A stretch of 53,204 nt of DNA from Gammaproteobacteria bacterium (GTDB lineage Bacteria > Pseudomonadota > Gammaproteobacteria > Burkholderiales > Gallionellaceae). A program made the translations under genes and the position numbers. Location: assembly GCA_018820925.1 (NCBI GenBank), contig JAHJNJ010000021.1, positions 1 through 53,204 of the forward strand, given 5' to 3'. This document shows positions 26,918-34,553 of the stretch, one piece after another. How positions within the stretch are numbered: the stretch's first letter is position 1; each line of letters opens with the position of its first letter. The notes under the pieces were generated by a model, which saw only the letters and a list, made by a program, of their open reading frames with translations, was not told the origin of the DNA and made no database searches.

Positions 26918-27015
26918 TAGGGCAGTTCTGACCCTCTCGATAATTTCGATGAACGGCCCCACAAGCGGCACCTCCAATTGATAGAAACAAAACCCGGGCC
27001 GATGCGCTGGTTGAA

Positions 27016-27675
27016 GTGACACGCCTTGAGCAGCGCAGGGATGTTGATTCGGCTGCTTTGCGGTTGACCAGGGCATTGGTGGGCAGGATGCCTGTGGCTA
27101 ACCCCAACGAGCAACCGGACGAAATGACAGGCTATACGGAGGCAGACCGTTTGGCTGAGCCGATTCAATATGCGTTTAACGAGTTGCTGGAAAATGCTTT
27201 GACGCATGCCAGACGAGCCGGATATGGAGATGCTTGCGTATGGGTTGCCTGCCAATACTATCCATCGAGTGATCTAGTTCGCTTGGGAGTTGTAGATAAT
27301 GGCTGTGGCTTCCTGGCTACCTTGCGCGGGCATCCTGCGTTGCATCAGGAAACGCACTTGGCCGCAATTCTCGCGGCCTTGCAGCCGCGAGTAAGCTGCA
27401 ACCGTGACTTGGGGTTGCGCGCGGATTCGGTCAATCAAGGGGTGGGGCTTACGACCACTCAACGAATTGCCGCGAGCGCGGGCGGTCGTTTATATATTGT
27501 GAGTGGCGATGCTATCCATAGCGCTGCCGCCTATCGACATTTGGCAGGCGGGGCATGCTGGCAGGGCGTTGCGATTGCTTTGGTGTGTAAGCGTCAGCGA
27601 CTGCCAGAGGTGCATCTGCGCGATCTGCTCCCGCCGCTCGAGCCGCAGCCCCGTGTCAAGTTGCGTTTTCAATGA
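27016..27675 (+). CDS. GHKL-type ATPase (stand-alone)
   Basis: 219 residues from a GTG at 27016; no upstream ATG is in frame after the stop at 26950. ATPase signatures are N-box FNELLENALTHARR, G1 box GVVDNGCGFLA and G2-like NQGVGLTTTQRI. There is no phosphoacceptor domain, so it resembles anti-sigma-type kinases (SpoIIAB/RsbW) rather than a full histidine kinase. It is paired with the downstream STAS-like gene, and the same combination appears fused at 30974. It sits 98 bases after the metallopeptidase gene. Confidence 0.75.
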   Translation: MTRLEQRRDVDSAALRLTRALVGRMPVANPNEQPDEMTGYTEADRLAEPIQYAFNELLENALTHARRAGYGDACVWVACQYYPSSDLVRLGVVDNGCGFLATLRGHPALHQETHLAAILAALQPRVSCNRDLGLRADSVNQGVGLTTTQRIAASAGGRLYIVSGDAIHSAAAYRHLAGGACWQGVAIALVCKRQRLPEVHLRDLLPPLEPQPRVKLRFQ

Positions 27676-27731
27676 AATCTGGCTATTGTTCAGCCACTGG
27701 CCTGCTAAATCTGTATGGGGTTAGTTAAATC

Positions 27732-28043
27732 ATGAATAGACAAATACACCTAAATCAACACGCACACGGCCATATGGTGGGTTCCCGCATGGCTGCGGCC
27801 CCCGTACGCGAAGATCTTGAAATAACCTTGGCGCAGGTGGGGGCTGAGGTGGTTTTGGATTTCACCGGCATCAGCGCGACACAATCTTTTGTCGACGAGT
27901 TAGTTGGGGTGCTAGTGCTGCGTCACGGCCCGGATATTTTGTCTCGCATTATTTTCAAAGGTTGCTCGGACGACGTGCGGGCGATCATCGAGTTTGTCGT
28001 GGCTGATCGTTGCGATCAGTACATCAAGTCTAATACTCACTAG
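27732..28043 (+). CDS. STAS-like (DUF4325) protein
   Basis: 103 residues. The central block VVLDFTGISATQSFVDELVG is the STAS-like DUF4325 signature, followed by the usual C-terminal helix. The N-terminal 30 residues are basic and His-rich. STAS-like proteins often accompany GHKL ATPases, in parallel to the anti-sigma-factor antagonist/anti-sigma pair, and the equivalent domain is the C-terminus of the 30974 fusion. It lacks an evident serine in the STAS phosphorylation position that I could identify, so a partner-switch mechanism is only an inference. Confidence 0.82.
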   Translation: MNRQIHLNQHAHGHMVGSRMAAAPVREDLEITLAQVGAEVVLDFTGISATQSFVDELVGVLVLRHGPDILSRIIFKGCSDDVRAIIEFVVADRCDQYIKSNTH

Positions 28044-28160
28044 CTGTTGTTCCCTTCGCCTTAACTAAGCGGGCCAGCTTCGCAATATTCTGCTGGCTGA
28101 ATTCTCGGAATCAAACACCTATCCGGAACTTCTGGATAACTCGCCAGGTTGGTCGGCGTC

Positions 28161-28182
28161 AGGCTTGCTTGTAGCCTTTTTT
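28161..28182 (+). terminator. Rho-independent terminator after the STAS-like gene
   Basis: AGGCT (28161-28165), a 7-base loop, AGCCT (28173-28177) then a run of T residues. The stem is short but the T-tract is clear. It separates the GHKL/STAS pair from the ATPase-TOPRIM pair. Confidence 0.55.
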
Positions 28183-28185
28183 CAT

Positions 28186-28201
28186 GTTAATTTGCATTAA
28201 C
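28186..28201. promoter_or_regulatory. Operator-like palindrome before the AAA ATPase gene
   Basis: GTTAAT-TTGC-ATTAAC is a perfect 6-bp inverted repeat located about 32-47 bases before the ATPase start. It is in a locally AT-rich region that probably holds the promoter, though no clear -35/-10 pair stands out. Confidence 0.4.
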
Positions 28202-28232
28202 GACGAAATAATGTCGAAAACATAAATTAAAG

Positions 28233-29414
28233 GTGATAAAAGTGCTGCATAGCTATGCGTTTACCAACTTCCAGTCCTTCCGTGAGCGAGTCGAGGTCGA
28301 TCTGACCATCAGCCGCAAGGTCGCCATGACCGAGTGGATGACCGAGTCCGCGACGGGCGAGCGTGTATCCAAACTGATGGCGGTGATCGGCCCCAACGGC
28401 AGCGGCAAGACGGCGTTGTTGAAGCCGATTGTTTTCATGAGCTGGTTCATCGCCAATTCATTTCAGTTGCCGCCGAATGCGGCTATTCCGATCACGCCAC
28501 ATCTGGCTGCGGGCGCTGAACCCTCCGAGCTGGAGTGCGAGCTGGATTTCGACGGCAAGCTGTGGCGTTATGTGTTGCGTTGCACGCCGGAGCGGGTGCT
28601 GCATGAGGCGCTGTATTTGAAACGCGAACGGTTCGGTTATGTGTTCATACGTGATTGGGATGCGGCGACCAACTCATACATGGTCAAGCAGCAGGATTTC
28701 GGCCTGGCACCCCAGGAGGCGCGCAAGGTGCGTCCTAATGTTTCGCTTATCGCGTGGGCCGCACAATTTGGCGTGCCGCTGGCGGCGCGTATGGCGTCGC
28801 CCAATGTGAACAGCAATGTGAATGTACTGGGTCGTGTGCAACAGGATTTGCAGAGTGCGGCGCAGCATTTTTCAACTCATCCCGAGCAACGCAAGCTCAT
28901 GGAACAACTGTTGTCGGCATGGGACCTGGGCCTGTCCGGCGTGGAGTTGATGGAAGTCGCGGTGAACAATCCGCAGCAGCCCGACCAGAAAGTCTGGGTG
29001 CCGTTTGGCAAGCACAAGAACAGGGTGGCGGAATTTCAATTGCCTTTTGCGCTTGAATCAAGCGGCACGCAGGGTGCATTCGTGCTGTTGTCGCGCTTGC
29101 TGCAGACGTTGGAGATTGGCGGTCTGGCGGTTATCGACGAATTCGAAAATGACCTGCATCCGCACATGCTGGAGCCGATCCTCGATTTGTTCGCCAATCC
29201 ATCAACCAACCCGCGTCAGGCGCAGTTACTGTTCACCTGCCATGCGGTCGAGGTGTTGAATTTGGTGCACAAGTCGCAGGTGATGCTGGTACAGAAAAAT
29301 GAAGAGTGCGAGAGCTCCGCCAGCAGGATGGATGCGGTGGAGGGTATTCGCAACGACGACAATTACTATGCCAAGTACATGGCGGGCGCTTACGGCGCTG
29401 TGCCCATTTTCTGA
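28233..29414 (+). CDS. AAA-family ATPase, RloA/AbiLi-like
   Basis: 393 residues from a GTG at 28233; a GTG at 28242 is possible. SMC/ABC-type ATPase signatures are Walker A VIGPNGSGKTALLKP (about 51-65), signature-like ALESSGTQGAF (about 274-284), and Walker B GGLAVIDEFENDLHP (about 295-309). The start block SYAFTNFQSFRERVEV is typical of AAA_15/21 ATPases that act with a TOPRIM partner. RloA was named from restriction-linked ORFs in type I RM loci and AbiLi is the phage-abortive equivalent. It is 12 bases before the TOPRIM gene. Confidence 0.85.
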   Translation: MIKVLHSYAFTNFQSFRERVEVDLTISRKVAMTEWMTESATGERVSKLMAVIGPNGSGKTALLKPIVFMSWFIANSFQLPPNAAIPITPHLAAGAEPSELECELDFDGKLWRYVLRCTPERVLHEALYLKRERFGYVFIRDWDAATNSYMVKQQDFGLAPQEARKVRPNVSLIAWAAQFGVPLAARMASPNVNSNVNVLGRVQQDLQSAAQHFSTHPEQRKLMEQLLSAWDLGLSGVELMEVAVNNPQQPDQKVWVPFGKHKNRVAEFQLPFALESSGTQGAFVLLSRLLQTLEIGGLAVIDEFENDLHPHMLEPILDLFANPSTNPRQAQLLFTCHAVEVLNLVHKSQVMLVQKNEECESSASRMDAVEGIRNDDNYYAKYMAGAYGAVPIF

Positions 29415-29426
29415 TCGGTACCGGCC

Positions 29427-29924
29427 ATGACGATCTGGAAAGCGCAACGTACATTGCTCATTGTCGGGGAAGGGCGTCATGAAGAGGCATTCCTGAACCA
29501 TCTCAAGCAGCTTTATGTGCCGCGTGGTTGCGGGCTTTCAGTGACGATCAAGAATGCACGGGGTAAAGGTGCGCTGCATGTAGTCAAATGGACAGCAGGT
29601 CAGGCTGCCATAGCGAAATACGATGTAGTGGCTGCATTGCTGGATACGGACACCGATTGGGACGCCAAGACGGAAAAGCTGGCGAGATCGAAGAAGATTC
29701 TGGTGCTCAAGTCAGAGCCATGCTTTGAGGCGATGATGTTGCGGTTGATTGGCAAAACACCAGCGGGCAATGCCCATGCACTTAAAACGCAATTCGCACC
29801 GTATGTGAATAACGATGCGACGCAACGCGATCACTATGCGGCGAATTTCGGTTCTGGATGTTTGCAGGCGGGGAGAGGCAAGGAACTTACTATCGATGCG
29901 CTGCTCAAGTTGTTGGGGCATTAA
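29427..29924 (+). CDS. RloB/AbiLii-like TOPRIM protein
   Basis: 165 residues. The TOPRIM signature is clear: LLIVGEGRHEEAFLNHL with the conserved Glu, then ALLDTDTDWD with the DxD metal-binding pair. Length and partnership with an AAA ATPase match RloB-like proteins; the ATPase-plus-TOPRIM logic is shared with OLD, AbiL and PARIS systems, in which the TOPRIM part is a nuclease released upon triggering. The trigger and target here are unknown. Confidence 0.8.
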   Translation: MTIWKAQRTLLIVGEGRHEEAFLNHLKQLYVPRGCGLSVTIKNARGKGALHVVKWTAGQAAIAKYDVVAALLDTDTDWDAKTEKLARSKKILVLKSEPCFEAMMLRLIGKTPAGNAHALKTQFAPYVNNDATQRDHYAANFGSGCLQAGRGKELTIDALLKLLGH

Positions 29925-30010
29925 GCAGTTCGGATTGCCAGTTCGTTCACCCGTCAGTTCTTTCATAAAAGCAGACTCAAGTTCGGTGAATAAATGAAAC
30001 GGAATTCGGT

Positions 30011-30502
30011 ATGACGGCACTGCGCTGCACACAAAAGCTGCTGAAGGCGATGAAGGTTTCGCCTGGCGCGCCGCCTGCTCCCGGCGCAAACCTGCTTGGT
30101 GACTGGTCGTTGCATCTGTTGCCGCTTCGCAAGAAGGTGGTTGTGGCTGTCAGCGAGCATGACAGACTGGGCTTGGTGCTTGAGGCCGCACCGTTTGCGA
30201 CCTTGCCACAGCGATTCGTCGATGCCGTGTTTGTACAGTTGCTCGCTATCGGCGTGCCGCCCGATGCGGCACGACGCGAGCGTGATGCGATGCAGCCATT
30301 GACCATCACTGCAACGACGCATTTTTCCAATCGCCTGAGTCTGCAAGCCAATTTGAAAGATTACGGTTTGACGGCGGAGATCGAATTGATGGAACGCGGC
30401 GCTTCGTTGGCAGAAACCAATGCGCAACTCGCGGACCATATCGTTGGCATTAACGGGAAGCTGGAGTTTCCGAGGGAGTTTGTGCTTAGGCGGTTGGCGT
30501 GA
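30011..30502 (+). CDS. DUF6933 family protein
   Basis: 163 residues. The start LRCTQKLLKAMKV, then GDWSLHLLPLRKKVVVAVSE and a C-terminal half ending FPREFVLRRLA, match DUF6933, a small cytoplasmic family common in defence-type neighbourhoods. It follows the TOPRIM gene by 86 bases. There is no known function. Immediately after its stop codon, in the same frame, comes a DUF3800-like fragment. Confidence 0.75.
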   Translation: MTALRCTQKLLKAMKVSPGAPPAPGANLLGDWSLHLLPLRKKVVVAVSEHDRLGLVLEAAPFATLPQRFVDAVFVQLLAIGVPPDAARRERDAMQPLTITATTHFSNRLSLQANLKDYGLTAEIELMERGASLAETNAQLADHIVGINGKLEFPREFVLRRLA

Positions 30503-30652
30503 ATGTTGGACGAGAACGCGGGGCTACAGGTGGTGGATTTGTTCTGTTGGGGTATTGCCCGCAAAGACGGGCTTGGTGATGCAGAGTGGTACGCTGTGTT
30601 TCAGGATAAGGTGAACTTCACGACGATCTACTTGCCGGAAAACGGGCAATAA
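30503..30652 (+). pseudogene. DUF3800 C-terminal remnant (49 residues)
   Basis: A short frame begins with ATG directly after the DUF6933 stop. The text LQVVDLFCWGIARK followed by WYAVFQDKV resembles the conserved C-terminus of DUF3800 (RNase H-like) proteins, which is normally preceded by about 180 residues. The N-terminal parts are missing, so it is most likely a deletion remnant that brought the DUF6933 gene next to it. It could be expressed by stop-start coupling. Confidence 0.55.
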
Positions 30653-30973
30653 AAATGACGGACCCTGTAATGCTCTATGTCCCGAGGCTTAACGCCAACC
30701 GATGGAAGGAAACACCCCAGGAACACTACAGGACTTACCCGTCAGGGTTGAAAGATGGACTTCCTGCAGGAGGCTGTCAATCCACAAACTAAAGGGGTTG
30801 TTATGGCTCACACCATACATCCCTGATATCGCTCAATAACGCGGCGGCCTCTCATTCGCCCGCCTCGGCCAGCGACCGCAATTGCCCATAAGCATTGCAG
30901 CTTTACGTTTCCGTTGCTTTTGCTTTACAATTAATCCAATCCTGCTTTACGTTTCTGCGCGCCACCATTATTC
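30653..30973 (+). promoter_or_regulatory. Regulatory spacer with 22-bp-spaced GCTTTAC repeats
   Basis: No gene is seen in these 321 bases. GCTTTAC occurs at 30900, 30922 and 30944, exactly 22 bases (about two helical turns) apart; the first and third copies extend to GCTTTACGTTTCYG. The last copy is 17 bases before the start of the wHTH fusion gene, so the repeats are likely its autoregulatory operator. The spacer also holds a copy (30833-30880) of a repeat seen at 33151-33217. Confidence 0.6.
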
Positions 30974-31984
30974 ATGACTGACGATTTGCACCATTCCATT
31001 CTAGAATTGATTGCCCAGGACGGGGGCAATGTCGCCGTTCGTTTGGCGGTGCGGCAGGGTGTGTCGCGTCAGTCTGCCAGTGCATGGTTGGCGAAGTTGA
31101 AGCGGGAAGGTGTGGTCACTTCTTCCGGCGTGGGGCGCGGCGTGCGTTACCGGTTGGCGGTGTTGGCCGATGTGCGTCAGGTCTATGAGCGCGCCGGGCT
31201 GAACGAGGACCGGGTGTGGCGCGAGCAGGTCGCGCCGCATCTGGCTGACCTGTCGCCCAACGTTCGCGATGTCTGGCATTACGCCGTGACGGAGATGGTG
31301 AACAATGCCATTGACCATTCCGGTTCGGAAAAGGTCAAGGTGGGCTTGGTGCGCGATGCCTTGAATACATCGGTGTATATCGCCGACGAGGGGGAAGGTA
31401 TCTTTCTCAAGATTCAGCGCGCGCTGAATCTGTACGATCCGCGCGAGGCGATCCTGGAGCTGGCCAAGGGCAAGCTGACTACCGATCCGGTGAACCATAC
31501 GGGCGAGGGGATCTTCTTTTCGTCCAAGGTGATGGATGCTTTTGATATCCGTTCGGGGAAGCTGCATTTCGTGCATGACGACTGGGGCACGGATGTGTTG
31601 CTGGAACGGGCTGCCGATGCGCCCGGCACGGTGGTGTTGATGCGGTTGGCGAACGACAGCAAGCGCACCCTGCAGGAGGTGTTCTTCCAGTTTGCCGCAC
31701 CGGAGGAATACACCTTTTCCAAAACCATCGTGCCGGTGAAGCTGGCGCAGCATGAAGGCGAGAAGCTGGTTTCCCGTTCGCAAGCCAAGCGGCTGACCAT
31801 GCGCTTCGAGCGTTTCCAGACGGTGGTTCTGGACTTCGCCGGTGTGGAAGAAATCGGGCAGGCCTTTGCCGATGAAGTGTTTCGCGTGTTCCAGCAAGCT
31901 CATCCGGGGACGACGCTGTTGCCGATCAACCAGACTGCCGAGGTTTCTAACATGGTGAGGCGGGCGCTGGCTTATCTTAAGTAA
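30974..31984 (+). CDS. wHTH - GHKL ATPase - STAS-like (DUF4325) fusion regulator
   Basis: 336 residues. Part 1 (about 1-70) is a winged helix (SRQSASAWLAKLKREGVVTS, GVGRGVRYRL). Part 2 (about 95-230) is GHKL ATPase: YAVTEMVNNAIDHSGS is the N-box, YIADEGEGIF the G1 box and NHTGEGIFFSS the G2-like box. Part 3 (about 258-336) is STAS-like DUF4325: VVLDFAGVEEIGQAFADEVF. This is the single-chain version of the split pair at 27016-28043, plus a DNA-binding head. It probably senses an intracellular signal by ATP binding and controls transcription; the target is unknown. Confidence 0.85.
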   Translation: MTDDLHHSILELIAQDGGNVAVRLAVRQGVSRQSASAWLAKLKREGVVTSSGVGRGVRYRLAVLADVRQVYERAGLNEDRVWREQVAPHLADLSPNVRDVWHYAVTEMVNNAIDHSGSEKVKVGLVRDALNTSVYIADEGEGIFLKIQRALNLYDPREAILELAKGKLTTDPVNHTGEGIFFSSKVMDAFDIRSGKLHFVHDDWGTDVLLERAADAPGTVVLMRLANDSKRTLQEVFFQFAAPEEYTFSKTIVPVKLAQHEGEKLVSRSQAKRLTMRFERFQTVVLDFAGVEEIGQAFADEVFRVFQQAHPGTTLLPINQTAEVSNMVRRALAYLK

Positions 31985-32098
31985 CTGCAATTCGCAGTGG
32001 GCAGAATGAAAATAGCGGGTTGGGTTAGCGCGTGTGCGTATGTTGCTCTATTGGCTATGATCGCAGCCCAAAGAGCGATGGTCTGAACCTGCTGATGA

Positions 32099-32134
32099 AC
32101 GGGCGATATGGGGTCAACGGGCGATATGGGGTCA
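32099..32134 (+). repeat. 18-bp perfect tandem duplication
   Basis: The 18-base unit beginning ACGGGCGATATGGGGTCA occurs twice without mismatch, abutting the long direct repeat. A partial match (GCGATATGG) abuts copy 2 near 34367, suggesting the repeat boundary once included it. Confidence 0.9.
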
Positions 32135-32219
32135 GCATCGCAATAGTATTGAGCAACGACCGGTACGGATCGGTTGCAGACATCTAACCAGTGTGATTTG
32201 GATGGTTGCTATTGCCGAG
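32135..32219 (+). repeat. 85-bp direct repeat, copy 1
   Basis: It matches 34375-34459 with about three differences in 85 bases. The two copies flank the decayed BRO/RhuM/Fic genes in the same orientation. Confidence 0.92.
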
Positions 32220-32353
32220 GTGCAGTCCTTCTTGAGGTGTTCACCCTACTAGGCATTGCTCAAGTGAAGTCGCATCTTTGGCTATGATCGTAGCTGCAAA
32301 AGCTACAAGCGTGCATCCACTGCTGAATCGCGCCATTGCCATGGGCTGCGAGA

Positions 32354-32382
32354 TTGACGACAGAACAATCGTTCTCTATGAT
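32354..32382 (+). promoter_or_regulatory. Sigma-70 promoter with GAAC-N4-GTTC operator
   Basis: -35 TTGACG (32354-32359), a 17-base spacer and -10 TATGAT (32377-32382). GAAC-AATC-GTTC (32363-32374) lies in the spacer. It is 40 bases before the BRO-like start. The arrangement is repeated at 33231-33259. GAAC-N4-GTTC is the core of the Gram-positive LexA box, but which repressor binds here is unknown. Confidence 0.65.
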
Positions 32383-32422
32383 GCGTTGGACTTTCCCCAT
32401 CCTTAAGCAAGGAAACCCGACC

Positions 32423-32698
32423 ATGCAGCCAGCCATCTTTGCAGATCACGAAATCCGCCGCGTGTATGACGAGGAAACGGAAACTTGGTGGTTTTCGTTG
32501 GTGGATATCCTGCAGGTATTGACCAAGCAGCCGGTTTGCCAGATCGCGCGCAAATACTGGAACAAGTTGAAGGAGCAGCTGGCGCACGAACTGTGCACAG
32601 CTTCCCCTGAGATGAAGGGATTTTCACCGCGCAATCTCAAGTACATGCGCGCTATTTTGTCAGGCAGGTTGAACACGCCGAAAGAGGGGCTGAAATGA
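32423..32698 (+). pseudogene. BRO-N / DUF1016 chimeric fragment
   Basis: 91 residues from the ATG at 32423 (AAGGAAA upstream). The first half (IRRVYDEETETWWFSLVDI, ARKYWNKLKEQL) is the start of a BRO-family (DinD-like) protein. The middle EMKGFSPRNLKYMRA is the start of a DUF1016 (YhcG/PDDEXK-type) protein, and the end has no match. The two parts belong to unrelated families, so recombination fused their 5' pieces. Neither carries a complete domain; a translated short protein is possible as the promoter is good. It overlaps the next start by 4 bases (ATGA). Confidence 0.6.
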
Positions 32699-33069
32699 GC
32701 AAGAATAAACAACCGCAAGTTACCCAGATAAAAGAAGTCTCCCTGGTCCGTTCTTCGGCTGCCGAGTACCTGACCTTTGTTGCATCCACCGGTAAAGGTG
32801 GCGTTGAAGCGATTTACGCCGATGAAAACGTTTGGCTTACGCAGAAGATGATGGGGGTGCTGTATGACGTTGAAACCCACACCATCAACTACCATCTGAA
32901 AAAGGTGTTTGCCGATAGTGAGCTGGAAGAAGAAGCAGTTATTCGAAATTTTCGAATAACTGCCGCAGACGAGGCAAAACGGGTCAGCTTCGAATTTGTA
33001 AAACACATCGGGGTGATTCAAGGTCGAGTTCGTATTTCAAGTTCGTTGTGGTGCGTGTCTATTCTTTAA
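32695..33069 (+). pseudogene. Truncated RhuM-family protein
   Basis: 124 residues. YLTFVASTGKGGVEAIYADE, VWLTQKMMGVLYDVETHTIN and LEEEAVIRNFRITAADE are the first third of RhuM proteins, which normally continue for over 200 residues. After about residue 100 the sequence departs from the family, implying a break. Its start overlaps the stop of the preceding fragment. A full-length relative (also broken) follows at 33298. Confidence 0.7.
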
Positions 33070-33230
33070 GGTTGCAAACTGTGACCTTAAATATGAGGTG
33101 CCAAATTGGCCCCTTAAATCAAGTGCCAGAATTCCTCGCATAGCCACACATCAATAATGCGGCGGCCTCTCATTCACCGCTGACTTGCCGTCATTCCCCG
33201 CCTCCGCCAGCGACCGCTCGCGATACTTGA

Positions 33231-33259
33231 TTGACAGCAGAACGTTCGTTCTGTAGCAT
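33231..33259 (+). promoter_or_regulatory. Sigma-70 promoter with GAAC-N4-GTTC operator (second copy)
   Basis: -35 TTGACA (33231-33236), a 17-base spacer and -10 TAGCAT (33254-33259). CAGAACGTTCGTTCTG in the spacer is a perfect palindrome containing GAAC-GTTC-GTTC. It is 38 bases before the RhuM-Fic start, nearly the same layout as at 32354. Confidence 0.65.
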
Positions 33260-33297
33260 CCGATGGCATGTCATCCTTGGATTAAGGAGCCCTGACC

Positions 33298-34307
33298 ATG
33301 CAATCCCATACCAATCCTCAAACACCTATTGCCATTTACCAATCAGCCGATGGTTCGATTGCAACCGAGGTTCGGCTGGAGGGGGAGACTGTCTGGCTGT
33401 CGCAGAAGCAAATGGCCGAGCTGTTCGATAAAGATGTCAGAACCATTAACGAGCACATTATCAATGCGTTCGAAGAGGGAGAACTGGTGCGAGAGGCAAC
33501 TATCCGGTATTTCCGGATAGTTCGCCAGGAAGGCCAGCGGCAGGTTGAGCGCGAGATCGAGCATTACACCTTGGACGTGATTATCTCGGTCGGCTATCGA
33601 GTGAAGTCCAAACAGGGCACGCAATTCCGCATCTGGGCCAACCGGGTGCTGAAGGACTATCTGGTGCAGGGCTATGCGCTGAACCAACAGCGGCTGGAGG
33701 CGCAGCAGGAAAAGATGGCCGAGCTTAAACAGGCTATCGCGTTGTCTGCCCGGTTGATCCACAACAAAGAGCTATCAAATACCGAGTCGCAAGGCATCCT
33801 GGCGATACTGGAAAAATACAGCCATGCGCTGACGGTGCTGGACGATTACGACCATCAACGTTTGCAGGTGGTGGGGACGCGCACGCGGGCACTGCCCAAG
33901 ATCGCTTACGCAGAGGCGATGCAGCAGATATTGCTGTGGCGCCAACAGGAGAATCTCGGCGGCTTGTTCGGCAATGAGAAAGACGAGTCGTTCAAGAGCT
34001 CGCTGGAGACCATCTATCAAACCTTCGACGGCAAGGAGCTTTATCCCAGTATCGAGAGAAGGCCGCGAACCTGCTGTATTTTATCGTCAAGAACCATTCG
34101 TTCACCGATGGCAACAAGCGGATCGCCGCCGCGATCTTCGTCTGGTTTTTGCAGCGTCACGACTTCTTGTATAACGCCGAGGGCGAAAAACGCATCGCCG
34201 ATAATGCGCTGGTCGCCTTCACATTGCTGATCGCCGAAAGCAAGCCGGATGAGCGGGAGATGATGGTCAAGGTGATCATCAACCTGATCAATGGCAAGAA
34301 CGTTTGA
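33298..34307 (+). pseudogene. RhuM-Fic/Doc protein with a single-base frameshift
   Basis: Frame 1 (from 33298) gives the RhuM-type N-terminus (VRLEGETVWLSQKQMAELFD, RTINEHIINAFEEGEL, VGYRVKSKQGTQFRIWAN) and runs to ELYPSIE. From about 34056 the next frame continues the family: KAANLLYFIVKNHSFTDGNK, then RIAAAIFVWFLQRHDFLYN and a normal C-terminus ending NLINGKNV at 34307. One missing base near 34058-34062 (expected GAGGAGAAGG, seen GAGAGAAGG) explains it. The Fic motif HSFTDGNKRI is intact in the shifted frame. It would be an AMP-transferase-like toxin; a sequencing error cannot be excluded. Confidence 0.8.
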
Positions 34308-34374
34308 AACGGCGAAAGCGCTGTACATTACTCGGGTGAAATTTCGGGAGCGACCACATGACCGTAGCGATATG

Positions 34375-34459
34375 GCATCGCAATAGTCTTGAGCAACGAC
34401 CGGTAAGGATCGGTTGCAGACATCTAACCAGTGTGATTTGGATGGTTGCTATGGCCGAG
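34375..34459 (+). repeat. 85-bp direct repeat, copy 2
   Basis: It matches 32135-32219 with about three mismatches. It lies 68 bases after the end of the Fic frame. The remaining 34460-34553 bases show nothing recognisable. Confidence 0.92.
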
Positions 34460-34553
34460 AAACGGTAGCTCACAGCACGGACCTCGAACATCTTCTGCGG
34501 GCCGAAATCTTGCTGGTTACCCAAACGCTTCCTGAATTCATGTTACCTGTTGC

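Larger units (their letters stand above)
31985..32353. other. Intergenic with tandem and direct repeats, no gene
   Basis: This stretch between the fusion regulator and the BRO-like fragment shows an 18-bp perfect tandem duplication at 32099-32134 (unit ACGGGCGATATGGGGTCA) directly followed by the 85-bp direct-repeat copy 1 (32135-32219). No start-and-RBS-supported coding frame was found. Confidence 0.7.
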
